A stretch of 64,000 bases of DNA from Tubiluchus corallicola (GCA_030141605.1 JAQGDQ010000016.1:384282-448281), one strand, 5' to 3'. Counted from the first letter of the stretch, positions 24,139 through 37,309 are shown. Notes: generated from the sequence alone by a model not told the origin. Numbers and translations are program-made.

Positions 24139-25046
24139 GCTACGTGCTTCCTTTTTTAAATTTGCAGATCTGCAAAAACAGTAAAAAACGGTTAAATCAC
24201 TTATTTTTCGTCTTTTTGTAAGTGATTTTATATGTGCACCATGTAGATCAGGTTTTCAACCTTCATTGTCCCATGTACACTTTACGTTATATGTCTGCAT
24301 GTGATCCCTCCAGCTTTTTTTCTGAGGTTGCTGCCTTTTAGTATATTGTCTTGTGCACAGTGGACACTTTTTGCTAATGTGTCAGAATGTCGCTCCTTCT
24401 TTCCAAGATTTGTCTGCTTGTCTGAGTCTGCACATTTCTGATTTACTTGAATTTATTTTTATAGTGGATTTTAACAAAGTGCATATCAATAGAAAATGTT
24501 GATTGACTTTAAAACTCGAGTAGCAGCAATTCTTGAATTAACGGGCACGACATTTAGTAGTGCGATGTACTATTTGTAGAGCAGTAGGGCAATATTTGTT
24601 GAAGACAAATATTTTAACAGTTTTGAGTCTGCCAGTTTGTTCAAAGCTTGCAGGCCTAATTGATGGTTACAATTTTACTTAAGCATTAATTTGGTTAAAT
24701 TTAAGTATATCTCTATTGGAAAATAACGTGTTGATTTGTAAGTGTGCTTTGTAACGTGTACTTTCCGAAAGGAAAATTTTGCGTATTAGAGTTTACTAGT
24801 TGATTTAATATATGTAATAAGTTAAACTGCATAAACTGTGACAATTTTATGATTGATTTTTGTCTACAATTGCATGCTGAACTCTTATAGGGATGTAGAT
24901 AGGAAAGCCTTTTATACACATGCAGTTAGCATCCCTCCGCAAAATTTTCTTGAAGTTAGTGATACTCTGTTAACAAAAGAACTATTATCAAGAAAGCTTA
25001 TAGATTGTTAGCGTAAATATAAATTACCACAAAAATCAAATGCGGC

Positions 25047-25064
25047 AATAAAAGGTGCAATAAA
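25047..25064 (+). terminator. Candidate polyadenylation signals for the 22.9-24.1 kb GPCR
   Basis: Two AATAAA hexamers lie 12 bp apart in an A-rich region, 909 bp past the stop codon. They are the first closely paired canonical signals I noticed downstream. Use is not shown. Confidence 0.3.
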
Positions 25065-28000
25065 AGGAAACCAAATTTGAAAAAAATCAAAGAGCGTAGT
25101 ATTAATTAGCAACTAATTTACGTAAAATTATCTGCTCCTTTTACTCTGATCAGTGAAGAATTAAAATAAAAATAGTAAAAATTTGAGAGGTTAATATTAA
25201 AAAGCTTTACTGTTATTTTATGTAATTTTTTCTGCCCTCCTGTTTTGTTCAGTAATCACGATGATTTTTGTTTTAATGCAAATTGACGTAAAATTATTCT
25301 GCCTACCCAACTTTACCGAATTCACCATTACAATGTCTTCTGATGCAACTGCTGTCAATTTCAATTACAGTTTTGTAGTGTAATGAGCGAACAGTGGGCT
25401 TTTGATGACTCACGTCAAAACAACATTAAGAAGAAATTTTGATGATGAAGCAGGTAAGAATGCAAAGCCATCTGTGACTAAGCCTAACGCAGTTTACACA
25501 CAACAACGAAAATTTCTTGTGATATCGACGGTTTAAATCATCTGGGTAGATAATAGGCAATTTCGATGATAATAGAAGAAGCATGTACCCAATATCAGAC
25601 TTCAAGATATTTTAACATTGCTTAAAGGAAAAGTCAAGCTTTCTGAGAAGTTAGGCTTATTTTAATGGTCGCGAAAAACGTTAGAAAGATTTAACCATCA
25701 AAGTGCCCCACTTGTAATTAATAATATTACTTAAAAGTCGTGATTATTTCACGCTTGGGCAACCCCATTTTGACCGCTTTTTTCGCCAATGAAATCATTT
25801 GTCGACTGAAGAAAAGCAGCGCTCTATCAATTTGAGCCTAGGATATATTATGGAAACTCATATATATAATATTATACATAAAGTATACATTAATATGATT
25901 AGCATACATAGTTTTACATAAACAGATATATAAATTATAGAAACTGCCGTACAGAGCTCACACTCATTTTGCCCAATATTGCTGGTACCGTTCAGCAGAG
26001 TAAGGACTTTGCAAAACGGTTTCTTAAATTCTATATAGCATGTAAAAATAGTAGTAACTCGATAATTTTAATTTATATATATATATATATATAAAACTTT
26101 ATAGCTAAACATACGTTACATGACGTAAACTCAGTAATGGGTTTCAACTTGCATCAAATTGTTATGGAAAATAATGTTATCCTAGAAGATGTGTTCGAAA
26201 TGTGTGTTCGAAAATAAATGATGTTAATAATAAGTTTTTACAGGAAATGTGATTTTTGTGATATTTCTGCGTGTACATTAGGAAAGTTGCAGGTTGCAGC
26301 AGTCTGAATTAGTTTCAAATGACGCGCGGCTACGAAAAGCCACTGTGCGCTTTCGAAAAGCACGAAGTCAGCCAATTACGTCATAATATTAAAGCGAATG
26401 GGGTCTACCACAGCGTCTTAAAATTTCTAAAGATCAGTATGAATTAACTTTATATTTAATTGACAGTTTTTTGCAAATTTCTTTGTTGTGTTTTTAGTTT
26501 AAGTGATAGCATTAAAATAAACCCAGTATGCCAAATGGCGCGCCCTTTTAAACGTGTACCGAAAGCGTAAGATAGAGAAGCTCGAACTTGAGCTAAGATA
26601 AATTTATGGAATTGATGAGATGTAAACGTGCCACTCCTGAATTTTTACAAGGGTAGCTTGATCTGTAGTCAAATATGATATCTGAATTGTCATGGATTCT
26701 AGGGCCCTGGAAAGCGTATGTTGCAATGAGAGGTCAAGCGATACCAAACCATGTAAAGTCCTGCAAGCATTTTGGTATTCATTACAATCTTTCGGAAATT
26801 ACATCGGGATTTGCATGTTTTTAACTGCAGTTCTTACTAGATAACTAGAGTTCTTACTAAAGTGCTAAATAACACATTCTGTATTTGTCTTTTTTACAGG
26901 AATTAACTATGATTTTTGAATAGATTACAACAAAAATTAATCCCGCAGAAAGACTGAAATAAAGAAGATGAAGAAAGACACGTGAAATAACTTCAGATAG
27001 GTTTAATAAAAATTCTGTCCGCCAGTGTCCTACAACAGGGATTTTTCAGAATAAAAGTAAATACTAATACTCTACGCGTGGAAGTTCCCTCAAAGCACAA
27101 CCCTTACCCTTTTAGTTACAAGATTGGGCAGTGCAGCTAAGTGTAATAATAATAATAATCTTCCCGATGAATCAATAAACTGCTTCGCTGCTTAAAACTC
27201 TTTTGTTAATTCTAGAAATATAAGCCTCTGATTCATCGTTTAGTCGATCAGCTCTTTTGTGATGACTTATACACTTGGCTTAAAATGTTTTAAATATCAC
27301 CCACCACCCTTCTTGCAATATGAAGCTCAGTTGAGGTGACCAGATCAGGTGCGTTGGTTCCACTGCACAGTATGAGATTGTATGGCTATTTCGTTACATG
27401 GCAATAGTTTAATTTCATTATTCATTATATAGTCTAACTTCTGCTCACAATTTTTTAGATTATGTGGGACAGTTAGGCGCCACCTGCCACCAGTTTGACA
27501 GGCCGCATCACCCTCTGGTAGCAAGGATATCAATTTTGAGACTATGTACAATAAGCGACTGTATGTAGTTCTGAGGTTGTAAACGGGTGTACTGGTTTGT
27601 CAGTAGTTTCAATGGAGGTACTTGCTTTGTCCATCCGACAGACAAGATCACTGTGCGTCGAGTTGGTGCAGTGTTATATAATTATGAAGGCGTTACATTG
27701 GTAAAATAACTATCATACGTCACGATGTAGCTATTCTATTTTTCAGCTCTTTTTGGGGGTTGTGACCCGTCTAGTTTCCTGGTTCAATTATGCAATCGTC
27801 GCTAATTTATCGTGTGGTTAATTGCACAACATTACGAGACCATTGTTACCGAAACTCAAAATACAAGCTAACAATGATATAGCTGCGTTGAATTGCAGAC
27901 AATTGGCGGAATCACGCGGGTGTGAGTGTGTCACGGATGCTATTAAACGAAAGTGGTGTGCTGAATGTGGGCTGTGATAAACAGAACACGGTAAGGCAAA

Positions 28001-29481
28001 GTTTATTTAATTAGTGCTAATTATCTAATTTTAATAACAAAGAACATCTTCTTTTCTTTAATGAGATTAGCGTTACAACGCCTGCATTTATTATACGCTA
28101 ATTCCAGCAAACTGCAACTAATTTCACATAAATTATTAATCAGAGCGGCATAATTAGTTTGCACGATAAGCTTGTTAAACGCGCAGGCACTGAAGTAAAA
28201 TTAGTTCTTCTATTCGTAAGCACCTGCTTTGTTGGCTTCTTAAATGCTCGTTTGTTCGTCTGCTCATTTGTTTTGTAGTTTATTCGTTCATTTGTTTATT
28301 CCTTTATTCGCATTTCGTTTTTGCTCCACACTCTCATTCATAAATACTTACTTAAAACACTGTCAGCGATTGCACATTTGAGTACCCAAATAAATAAAGT
28401 AAAATTGTTGTAATGTTTTATTTATTAGACAATTGCTGGCAAAAACAGAAAAGCAAATACGAGTGGTAATGCTGTTGCCACATTTCCACATTTCCATCAC
28501 ATATGAAGTACCACTAAATCACTTACTTAAAATTTGTTCTTGACCCCATGCTTGATAGCTCTCCAGCTAACCACATTTAACTGCCCTTAGAAGAATTTTC
28601 CAAAGGCCACTTGCTAAATTGCTGTAGGTATAGCAAGAGCAATAAACGTTTCCTTTTGCGCTGATTGTGATGAGATGTCCTAAAGGCCGTTCACACGGTA
28701 ATTCAAAATATTGCCATTCTCGAGTTTGTCATTGTTGAAGGACCACGTGGACGGCTAGAATGACAGTGAAATTTGAATATCTTTTAAATTTAACGATACA
28801 TCAAGCAGGTCTTGATTTTCGTCAGTATCGGTCGTCATCCTCCTCATATTGTTCACTAAAAACGTCACAAAAAATAATGACTTATTAATAAGAACAACTG
28901 TAAAAAATATGTTTTGTAACTACATGAGTTCTTTTTCTTTAATTTTGCTTTTCCTTTGCAGCACATGCTAAAACAAAGCTCGTTTTCGTACAAGCCGTTT
29001 TGGCACTATTTGAGAAATGAAGAGAAATTGGAGAACACCACAAACAGCTATGTGCAAAGGAACTGCCAGTGAAAACTGAAAGTGTAGACATGGTTTAGTG
29101 TTTTGAATGTCATTCTTTTGAAGGACGGTGTAGACTATGTATTATTGTTCAGGGTTGAATAAGAACATCTGCGAGTATGTAAACATTTAAACATCTAAAA
29201 CACGCACTTATGTTTACTATGTGGCGAATATTATGCATGTGAATTTTATTTTGATTTTTTTCAGGATTTAGGACATTTAGTACCGAAATCTTTAAGTTTA
29301 AATGTTTGGATTGGAAAAGCTGGTTTGATAAAGGAATCTTATCATCTTGTAATACGGGTTAACAAAGTTTTCACCTAATGTAATAAAAAACCACAACTAC
29401 CTCAAACAACAACACGAAATTATAGCTAAATAATAAACAACTCTAATCTACTAATTAGAGTTATAACATGGCAGATATAAC

Positions 29482-29772
29482 ATGAAAAGAACAGGCTTAT
29501 CTCTAGTTAGTACACTCGTTGATCTAACCGTCCTTAATCTGTGTATCCTGTTCCCGTTGTTACTCCACACCTATAGCTTCCCACAAAAGATAAGAGTAAA
29601 TGTTCAACAGTCCACTAGACAGGATGTTCCACCAGAAGCTATACAAAACAACTGCATTTCAATAAATTCACTAACAACTACCCACCAAGATGGCTACCAG
29701 TACACTATTACCCATCTATATCGCATCATGCGCCACACTACCATATCAACACGAATTACAATAACAAGTTAG
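29482..29772 (+). CDS. Hypothetical short ORF with hydrophobic N-terminus (doubtful)
   Basis: 96 codons from an ATG. Residues 7-31 are hydrophobic and could act as a signal peptide. The rest is rich in Thr, Gln, Ile and Asn with no motif. The base composition (C and A rich on the plus strand, few G) differs from the flanks, which hints that the segment may belong to an unrecognised repeat. No splice or promoter support. It could equally be chance. Confidence 0.12.
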   Translation: MKRTGLSLVSTLVDLTVLNLCILFPLLLHTYSFPQKIRVNVQQSTRQDVPPEAIQNNCISINSLTTTHQDGYQYTITHLYRIMRHTTISTRITITS

Positions 29773-29964
29773 ATGCTTACAAAGGCAAACGAATGTTCTC
29801 AATATGAAGCGAGATTTTAGGCTTTTTGAAAAATGGTATAGCCACAGACTTTCTTATTTATGCTATTTAGCCCCAATTTTAATTACCCATAATTCTGCAA
29901 CCTCGTAAAAAGAAAAAACGAAAATTGGAAAAAAGAGTACCGAAAACATGGAGAAGAAGGAAAG

Positions 29965-30092
29965 AAAGAGAGAGAGGGAGATGAGAGAGAGAGATGAGAG
30001 AGAGAGAGAGAGGCGAGAGAGAGATGAGAGAGAGAGAGAGAAAAAAAGAGAAAAAGAGAAAAAGAGAAAGACAGAGGTGAGAGAGAGAGAGA
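29965..30092. repeat. (GA)n purine-rich low-complexity tract
   Basis: AG-dinucleotide runs with interruptions (GAGATGAGAG, AAAAAGAGAAAAAG). The Ser/Leu frames on the minus strand are artefacts. Confidence 0.9.
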
Positions 30093-30204
30093 CATATATT
30101 AAAAATGACTGATGTGTAAATCGTAATTTCTTGGTACGATTTAATATGAATAAAGCTAATCGAATTTTCTGGACTAGAGCTCGGCTTTCTGCCTTCGGTA
30201 ATCA

Positions 30205-30490
30205 CCTACTTCGCCAGGGTTACACATCGCTCTAGTCTATCGTTTCTCCAAACTGTCATTTCGCTAGTCTAACGCTTCGCCAGTCTACCTTTTCGCCAGT
30301 GTATCATTTCGTCAGTGTGCCATTTCGTCAGTGTATCATTTCGCCAGTGTGTCATTTCGCCAGTTGTAAATAGAAATAGTCCAGTAAATTTCTAAATAGG
30401 AGTGCACTTCGCCAGTGCATCTTTTCGTCAGTGTATCAATTCGCTAGTGTGTCATTTCGTCAGTCTATCTTTTCACCGGTGCGCTCTATT
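30205..30490 (+). repeat. 16-bp minisatellite, consensus near ATTTCGCCAGTGTNTC
   Basis: Successive 16-bp copies of ATTTCGYCAGTGTNNC are clearest at 30286-30366. A non-repeat insert of about 45 bp (30366-30410) follows, then more copies to 30490. Copies are more degenerate at both ends. The CATTTnGnCAGTG core is shared with the 6.7-6.97 kb clusters on the other strand. Confidence 0.85.
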
Positions 30491-30499
30491 TAGTGGATT

Positions 30500-31320
30500 T
30501 CTGAGTTTCGCCAAGGTTAGGGTTGTCAATTTTGATAGTTTGTAGTCAATTTTTAGCCATAATAATGTTAATTGTAGCCTTGACGTAGTAGCTAAAATTC
30601 TTCGTATATATACGTAACTCTGTGATATTATGAAGTTTTGATAATTGCACATTGTAATTTACCAACTAATTAATTACTGATAATCGCACGTACACTATCT
30701 AAGTTGAACTGATGTAATTCGTACATCGAGTATAGTGTGTCACTCCGAAATATAATTTTTTGTTGACTAAAATAATATTAGTCAAAAAACGCAACTCAGT
30801 TATTTTATAGCCTGTGCGGGTGAAGTTGGTGATGTAGGTGCAATATTCCGACGGAAACACCCAACAAATTAAAAGCCTCGTTACGGAGGCTACTATCAAT
30901 TTAGCACTACGTTACTATTGCAATAATAATAATAGTAATCTGTGCGCACGGTAAATTAGTGCTCAATTAAAACGGATGGGTCATCCTTAGATACGCCAAG
31001 CAATTAGATACATGTATCTAATACCAGTACGTCAGTTATAGTGAACGGAATTCAACGCTACTTTTCTATTAAAATGGCGTCAAAATCGCAGATTTAATCT
31101 ACAATTAAAGTCTGAATTATGATCAAATTATTTCTCTAGTGCGAAACCTGCATACTAATACGATTTTTAGCCTTCTTTTCAATTAGCGTGCAGCTTCCTC
31201 TGTGCTCAGTATTACTATTAAAATAAATTGCCAAATTTAATAGAAGAGATTGCGCTCAGTTGCTGGCAACATCGGTACGCCTTTTCCGTGTTGCTAGCAT
31301 AAAATTGTAAAAGTCAATTA
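30500..31320. other. Intergenic, nothing recognised
   Basis: AT-rich single-copy-looking sequence between the minisatellite and the 2-kb inverted-repeat element. No coding support. Confidence 0.45.
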
Positions 31321-31323
31321 TTA

Positions 31324-33338
31324 CGTCGCGTTCAGACTAGCGAGCCTTTTCTCGCCAAATAACTCGCAAGCGGGTCCAGACTAGATACCACAATTTGCTG
31401 CGAGTTACTCTATGACATTAAGCGCGAACTGACTCTCAGCAAAAATTGAGACAGATCTTTCAAGAGCGTTGTGACTAGAGAGAAATTACTCTCAGCAAGT
31501 TTGGCGAGATTTTACCTACGATCGTGTTCTGGAAAGTAAGAAGCATAATTATTCGTTCATGTTATTGTTGTTGTTTCAAAAAAATAAATTTACAAAATAA
31601 AAATATAATTTACTGTCATTCGTCCAAACAACAGACTGCATGGACAATTTTTTTCCGAAATATGTGACAAATTGATATGCAACAATTAATCAGCAATCAG
31701 TAGCCAAATATTTCTATCTTTGGGCTGAAAAACAGGTTTCAAATGGGATTGAAAATTCTTGGAGTGAATCATCTTTGGTGCGACGAATTACTAATTAGCA
31801 ACGTAGATATATATAATTTAATGATAATAGAAGGCTCCTGTTCAAATAGGAAAAAAGTAAAGAAAGCATGAAGGCATTCTAAATGTAGAACTTCTGAAAA
31901 ATATACTCCTTTCACAGATTCAGATCGTCCTCAGAGACAAGCAAGCGCTTCATCTAAATCTGTAACTCCTCTACAGTGAAACACACAACAGAAGCCATTA
32001 GGCTTTTAATAAGGCCATATGAAATAAATTAATTATCCAAATTTGCAGGTCGCCTATGAAAACATCGTGGCTGCTGCTATAGCTACAATTAGTTGTTTGA
32101 AACAGAGTAATTAGATCAAAATAATTAATGTAAAGAACATTAATATTAAAATTGTTCTACTTGAGCTTCTTTAATGAACTTTACAAGCGGGAACAGTTTG
32201 TAAGCGGTAGCAATACTGGTGCAATAAACGATCGTGGGACAAGTCTGGCAGTTACCACTATTTCAACCGACGTATTGGCTTTCACTGTATCAACAAGTAC
32301 AATTGTACACCATAGATTTTTCTGTGTGATTTTCAAGACAATTTAGAAAGAATCGACTTGGGTCTGTCTCGATCTGTGTCAAATTTCCCACTACTAGCAA
32401 GGAACGCTAAACAAAGTTTTCAGGAAGTCTCTGCAATAATTTTATTCACTTCATGATTCCATCATCATCATTATCATTATTATTAATTATTACTGCCGCT
32501 GTTTCTGTTGCTTGTTTTGCGTATTAAATGCCATTTCAACGTGTTCTTTAATTTTACAGTAAGCTACAATTAAATAAACCAGTCTACAGTGTTGCTAAAT
32601 ATCTTAATTAACTTTTTAAAATGGTTTATTTCACTTTTGCATGCTTGTTCGTCAGCAGGATTTTGCTTCCTTAGTATTGTTGGCTGGTTTAACTAAAACT
32701 GTAGATTTTCAACCTTAATTTTCATCCTCTTATGTAATTTTCTTTTGCTCTACTTTGATATTTGTTATTTTACAGTCATATATTTTATTATTCTATTTCT
32801 ATTACTACTTTTAGCCAAGTTATTCAAATTTGCTTTTAATAAGATGCGTATTAAGATTTTAATTAAGATTTAACCAGTGTAAGCACTACAGTCTGCTGGT
32901 CGTATTTCCGTCTGCCAGCTGAGTGGTTTAAAGAAATAATTTTTTTGCATTTTACCATGCACTTTACGTGGAAGATAGCGTAACTAAACAAATAAATAAA
33001 AAATGTTATGTTCGCATATAAATGTCTTAAAACAGGCGTATAAAAAATCCCCGTGCTAATTGAATATCCGTTTCAGGCTTTTACTGTGTAATTTCAGTAT
33101 CTCAGTTACTTACGACAGCTGAGAATTATCGCAGGTTCTCGCAACGAATAGAGCTTGTCTCTATTCCCGGCGAGAAGTGTCGAGAGTAACTCGCAGCGCT
33201 ACTCACGCTAGACAACAAATCAACTCGCAGCAAATCTATTGATGAGTTCGTAATTTCTTGCCGACATTAAGTCGCAAAGCAGTTCACAGTCTTCACACTC
33301 GCTGTTCAAACAGAAAACTCACTAGTCTGAACGCGCCC
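31324..33338. mobile_element. 2.0-kb inverted-repeat transposon (non-autonomous), TTA target duplication
   Basis: The left end CGCGTTCAGACTAGCGAG is mirrored at the right end (inverted: CGCGTTCAGACTAGTGAG). TTA flanks both sides (31321-31323 and 33339-33341). About 200 bp inside each end is rich in CTCGCAA/GCGAGTT motifs, with a shared GCTGCGAGTTACTCT block. The ~1.6-kb centre is AT-rich and carries no readable transposase; a 64-codon frame at 32152-32346 has no domain. The shared ends with the 1599-1812 element place both in one family. The 3-bp TTA duplication fits PIF/Harbinger. Confidence 0.7.
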
Positions 33339-33339
33339 T

Positions 33340-33609
33340 TAGACGGTTTAAAATAAGCGGCACATCAAATCGGCATATGCATATAAAAATGAGTAAATGC
33401 TTCTTGCCTTTAATATCGGGTGTTCCAAAAGTCCGTCATTATTTTAGAAAGTTATTGAAATAGCAGTTAGGAGAGGAACATTTGACACTTTTTGGTTGCT
33501 AAGGCTGCGACTGATGAGAATCTTCGTTGTAACAAACTTGGCTTCATAAGTCTACTCAGCGATTATGCACCTCTGCTCCAGAGCGAGACTCAGCATGTAA
33601 GCAAAAGGT
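33340..33609. other. Intergenic, nothing recognised
   Basis: Short spacer. GGGTGTTCCAAAAGTCCGTC at about 33419 resembles a mariner-type end, without a partner. Confidence 0.35.
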
Positions 33610-33613
33610 TGCT

Positions 33614-33688
33614 ACTGGGTGATGTAACTCAATGGTAGTGTGCTGATCGCACATTGGAGATTGTGAGTTCAACTCCCGATAGAGTCAT
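33614..33688 (+). repeat. tRNA-like sequence, probable SINE head or tRNA pseudogene
   Basis: TGTAACTCAATGGTAG resembles Pol III box A, and GAGTTCAACTCC, about 40 nt later, resembles box B. Between them GTGTG-CTGATCG-CACAT can form a 5-bp stem with a 7-nt loop (T33 present, central triplet GAT). The T-stem pairs poorly and no CCA-side acceptor stem is clear. This is more likely a tRNA-derived SINE or pseudogene than an active tRNA. Confidence 0.4.
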
Positions 33689-33689
33689 A

Positions 33690-34550
33690 CCAAAGACTAT
33701 CGAAGCACAACATGCGGGTAATATTAATCGAGATCACATTGAAAATAACTATTTAGTTACTTTAAGTGTTATCCAGGACTATGCCCTAAACGAAGTTATT
33801 ACTATTAAAGAAGAAAATGGCGCAAAACTTCGAATGTACATAAGATGAACATCAGTGGTTGCTTAGTTGCAACGAAAATTCCAGATTGATGAGCTGCAAC
33901 AAGAGACATTTGAAAGCCCTGTATATCTGGTGATATTTCATAGCACTCACCTCATTATTGCTGACTAATAATAGGAACATGTTAACCAAAAATTGTTAAC
34001 AGATCGAATAACTGCAGTGAAAAGGACAAATTAAACTAGCACTTACTACTGCATCAAGAAATGAATTTTTCTTTCGCAGAGTTTTGCTTAAAAAGTCAAG
34101 TTTCTTGCTGAATGCAGGTAATATATTGCATCGTTTATACGTGCGCCGTTTCACGTTTGCACGAACCTTCTGCGAACTTTCTCGAAGAAGGAAAATATCA
34201 TGTTTTCTGCAAAACATCAGAAAATAATTACTCTGCTTAAAACGCAGATATAACATCTTAACAAAAACAAAGCTAATTTTTTCTTCCTTTAACAAATCGT
34301 GTGTGACTTAAAATAGTTTTGATGTCTTGCAGGGGCGATAAGAAAGGATAAAGGCTTAAGACAACAACTTGATATAAAATTGGTTATTTCTTGACGTAAA
34401 ACACAAAAACATTGTTCTTTGAAACTGCATGGACATATGACAGCGGGTAGATTAGCCTTGGCTTTTATCAGGCTTTTAATTTAATATCTTTTAGTATGTT
34501 TGGTTTGAGATAATTGACAAGTCTTGTTCTTTCTCCACACGCATTTGCTC
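33690..34550. other. Intergenic; possibly the SINE body at its start
   Basis: AT-rich, no coding support. The 99-codon minus-strand frame at 33996-34295 is Lys/Phe/Arg-rich without a domain. Confidence 0.4.
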
Positions 34551-34558
34551 CACACGGC

Positions 34559-34694
<136 letters not shown>

Positions 34695-34989
34695 AAATTG
34701 TGTGGCAGTAACAGAGAAGAAACATAGATGATAAACCGTTAAATTGAACAAATTTTAAAATTTCATTAATCTAGGCAATAGGTTATTGTAGCTGTATCAA
34801 GTCTCGCTGATTATCAATACACTTATGTTCATTATTCCGTGTATTATTAAAAAAACGTAAAAATCTTACAAACAGTACCTATTCTTTTGCATATTTGCGA
34901 ACAGTCTATGCTTTTTTAGTTGCACTTGGTTTTTGTCGTTTAACAGAGAGGTGTTGTGCTTAAGGAAGAAAGAGTGGGGAAGAGCCAAT

Positions 34990-35085
34990 TGACAGAAAGA
35001 GGAAGAAGAACAGAGAAAGAGAGAGAGGGAGAGGGAGAGAGAGAGAGGGAGAGAGAGAGGAGAGAGAGAGAGAAAGAGGGACGAG
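34990..35085. repeat. (GA)n low-complexity tract
   Basis: GAGAGA runs interrupted by GGGA. The Arg-Glu and Ser-Leu frames are artefacts. Confidence 0.9.
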
Positions 35086-35089
35086 GGAA

Positions 35090-35800
35090 GTTTTATTATT
35101 GCATGCTTGCTTATGCATTTTTAATCGAGTGCCTTTAAACAAACTGTACTTCATGACTTCAAGCTTTACCCGCCAATTTGTATAGTAAATTTTGCGTGAA
35201 ATTGGGAAACGGGTAATTATGCTGCATTTTAATTCTGAGATAATTTGTGACTATAGCTTTTTTGTTTAAAAGAACCCAGGCACAAAGAGTCTCTTCGAGC
35301 TGTAATATATCATTATTCGAGTCCATAGAATCATTGGTCGTTATTAATAATACGTTTGGGCGTTTTAAATGTGTAATTTTGCATTAATGATTACATGCGG
35401 GAACATAGGTGTCAGGTGTTTAATAGACCGAGAGCAGCGCCTTTTGTCTGCAAAAGGTTAACTATTACAGTTGTCATAATTTTAGTTGAATGATGATGCT
35501 TTGACAAAAGAAGCGAAATTTCGGTAATTCCCTTGGGTGTTGAAACAGAATCTTAACCCTCGCATTTCATCGAGAGTTCATTAAGGCCCACAGAATACGC
35601 GATCTGATACCGAAACACATTTAGTTGCGGAAAGAACAGAGCATTTCTTTGTTGTGGATGGATAGGAATTTGTCCTGCGAGTGCCTACCATACAGGACGT
35701 TTGATTTATAAAAAGAGTTGTAAAAATGATTCTTGAAATGCAATAGTATTAATAATCTAGTATTAATAATCTACTGTAATCTAATAGTATTAGTAATAAT
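35090..35800. other. Spacer before the LINE, ending in AATAAT-like filler
   Basis: No gene. The last 80 bp are short direct repeats of TAGTATTAATAATCTA, abutting the 5'-truncated LINE. Confidence 0.45.
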
Positions 35801-35807
35801 CATAAAC

Positions 35808-37305
35808 TTTGATTCAGTCTGGCGAAATGGATTGTACTATAAATTGATTTTGCAAAATATGTACTCCAAAACCAATTACTCTGTTAAACTCGCTGGCGGA
35901 TTAAGAGAAGATATACCATCCTCGTTAGGTGTTAAGCAAGGATGTATGTTGAACCCAGCTCTCTTTGCCTTGTATATCAATGACTTGCCAACAGTTTTCA
36001 CATCTAATGAATGTGATCCCGTCAGTCTAGGCAATTTTGAAACCAACTCACTTCTGTCTTCTATGATATGGTCTTAGGATGATATGGTCTTACTTTCTAG
36101 TTCACAGTTAGGATTGCAGCAATGCTTTAATAAGCTGATTAATTATTGTAGCGAATGGGCTCTGTAAGTTAACACTAAAAAGACTTAGTGTTTTCTACAA
36201 AGCATGCAGAATTCCAAAAGACTTAAACTTTACCTATGGATCTGATACGCTGAAAATAGTTCAATCCTATAAATACTTAGGGGTGGAATTCTTTGTGTCT
36301 GGTACTTTCAGGTAAAGCTGTACCAAACTAAAAGACAAAGGCCTAAAGCTTTTTACTGCATGAAAAAGTACATCTCAAACTGCGCAAACTCACGTACTAT
36401 TATCAAATTATTTGAACATTAGAACCAATCATTTTATATGGCTCTTGTGTATTGGGACTTAGCATTATTAAAATTAAAAGCAATTCCCCGCATATTCAAA
36501 CTAAATTTGACAGTGTGCCAAGCGAAGAGGCCAATATTAAATTATGCAAATTTCTTTTGAATGTCAATAAGAAATCAGGAAATATGCGACTAGAGCAGAA
36601 CTGGGCCGTTTCCCCATTTTTATTAAAATAATTAAGGACACAATCCGCTACTGGATACATATTATTAGCCAACCTTATGATAGTTATGTATACCAATCTT
36701 ATAGCGAAAACTGAAACTTAGCTGAGAACTGTTTTTAGACTACTTTTGTCAAGTATATATTATGTGTATATGGCTTTGAACATGTTTGGAATAACCAGAC
36801 AACATTTTCACCTAAGCGACTACTTAATAAATTAGAAAAAAAGTAAAAACTGATTATACTCCGTTTTGGAAAGAAGAAATCAACAATGATAACAAATCTG
36901 ATGGGGAAACAAACTGCGAACGTATCGAACCTTCAAAAAACAATATCAACTGGAAAGCTATTTACTTTGTGGTTATTCCAAATATGCTATAACAAAATTT
37001 ACAAAACTGAGAATCAGCTCTCATATTTTGTGTATTGAAAGAGGGCGGTACGTTAAACCTAGAAAAATCCCAGCCGAGAATCGTATATGCTCATACTGTT
37101 TAAGAAATGAAATCGAAGATGAATTACACTTTGTTATAAAATGCCCATACTACAATTATATAAGCACATCAATGTAATTATTCTAGAATTTTTCCTTATG
37201 AGCGAAGCTGATAAATTTTCATTCTTGATGGGAAGTAATGATTTAGAAATAATTAAGGCATGTATTAATTATGTTGGAAAAGCGTTTTTAAAACATGATG
37301 AATAA
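35808..37305 (+). pseudogene. Decayed non-LTR retrotransposon, reverse transcriptase to C-terminal zinc-finger region
   Basis: Reading across frames gives RT motif A (FDSVWRNGL, 35808), motif B (GVKQGCMLNPALF, from 35928), a ruined YADD region followed by DDMVLLSSSQLGLQQC (about 36060-36120), a GELGRFP-like block (AELGRFPIFIK, about 36595), IERGRYVKPRKIP (about 37035), and a Cys-His tail CSYC...HFV..CPYY (about 37090-37150). The final frame ends KAFLKHDE-TAA at 37303-37305. This order is that of a common invertebrate LINE ORF2. The 5' part is missing, and stops and frameshifts are frequent, so it is inactive. A 16-bp tandem duplication breaks the catalytic YADD site. Confidence 0.88.
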
Positions 37306-37309
37306 TATA

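Larger units (their letters stand above)
24139..29960. other. Long intergenic region after the GPCR
   Basis: The first kilobase may be 3' UTR; paired AATAAA hexamers at 25047-25052 and 25059-25064 could end it. The rest is AT-rich. Unrecognised frames at 27345-27551 (-) and 29482-29772 (+) have no known domain. GGCCGTTCACACGG at about 28685 resembles a transposon end but has no inverted partner that I can see. Confidence 0.45.

Noticed and set aside
27345-27551. 68-codon minus-strand ORF with protein-like composition
   Set aside because: No ATG start, no splice-site pair and no recognised family; left as unproven.
36496-36696. 66-codon minus-strand ORF
   Set aside because: Antisense of the decayed LINE, whose plus-strand translation matches the conserved family blocks.
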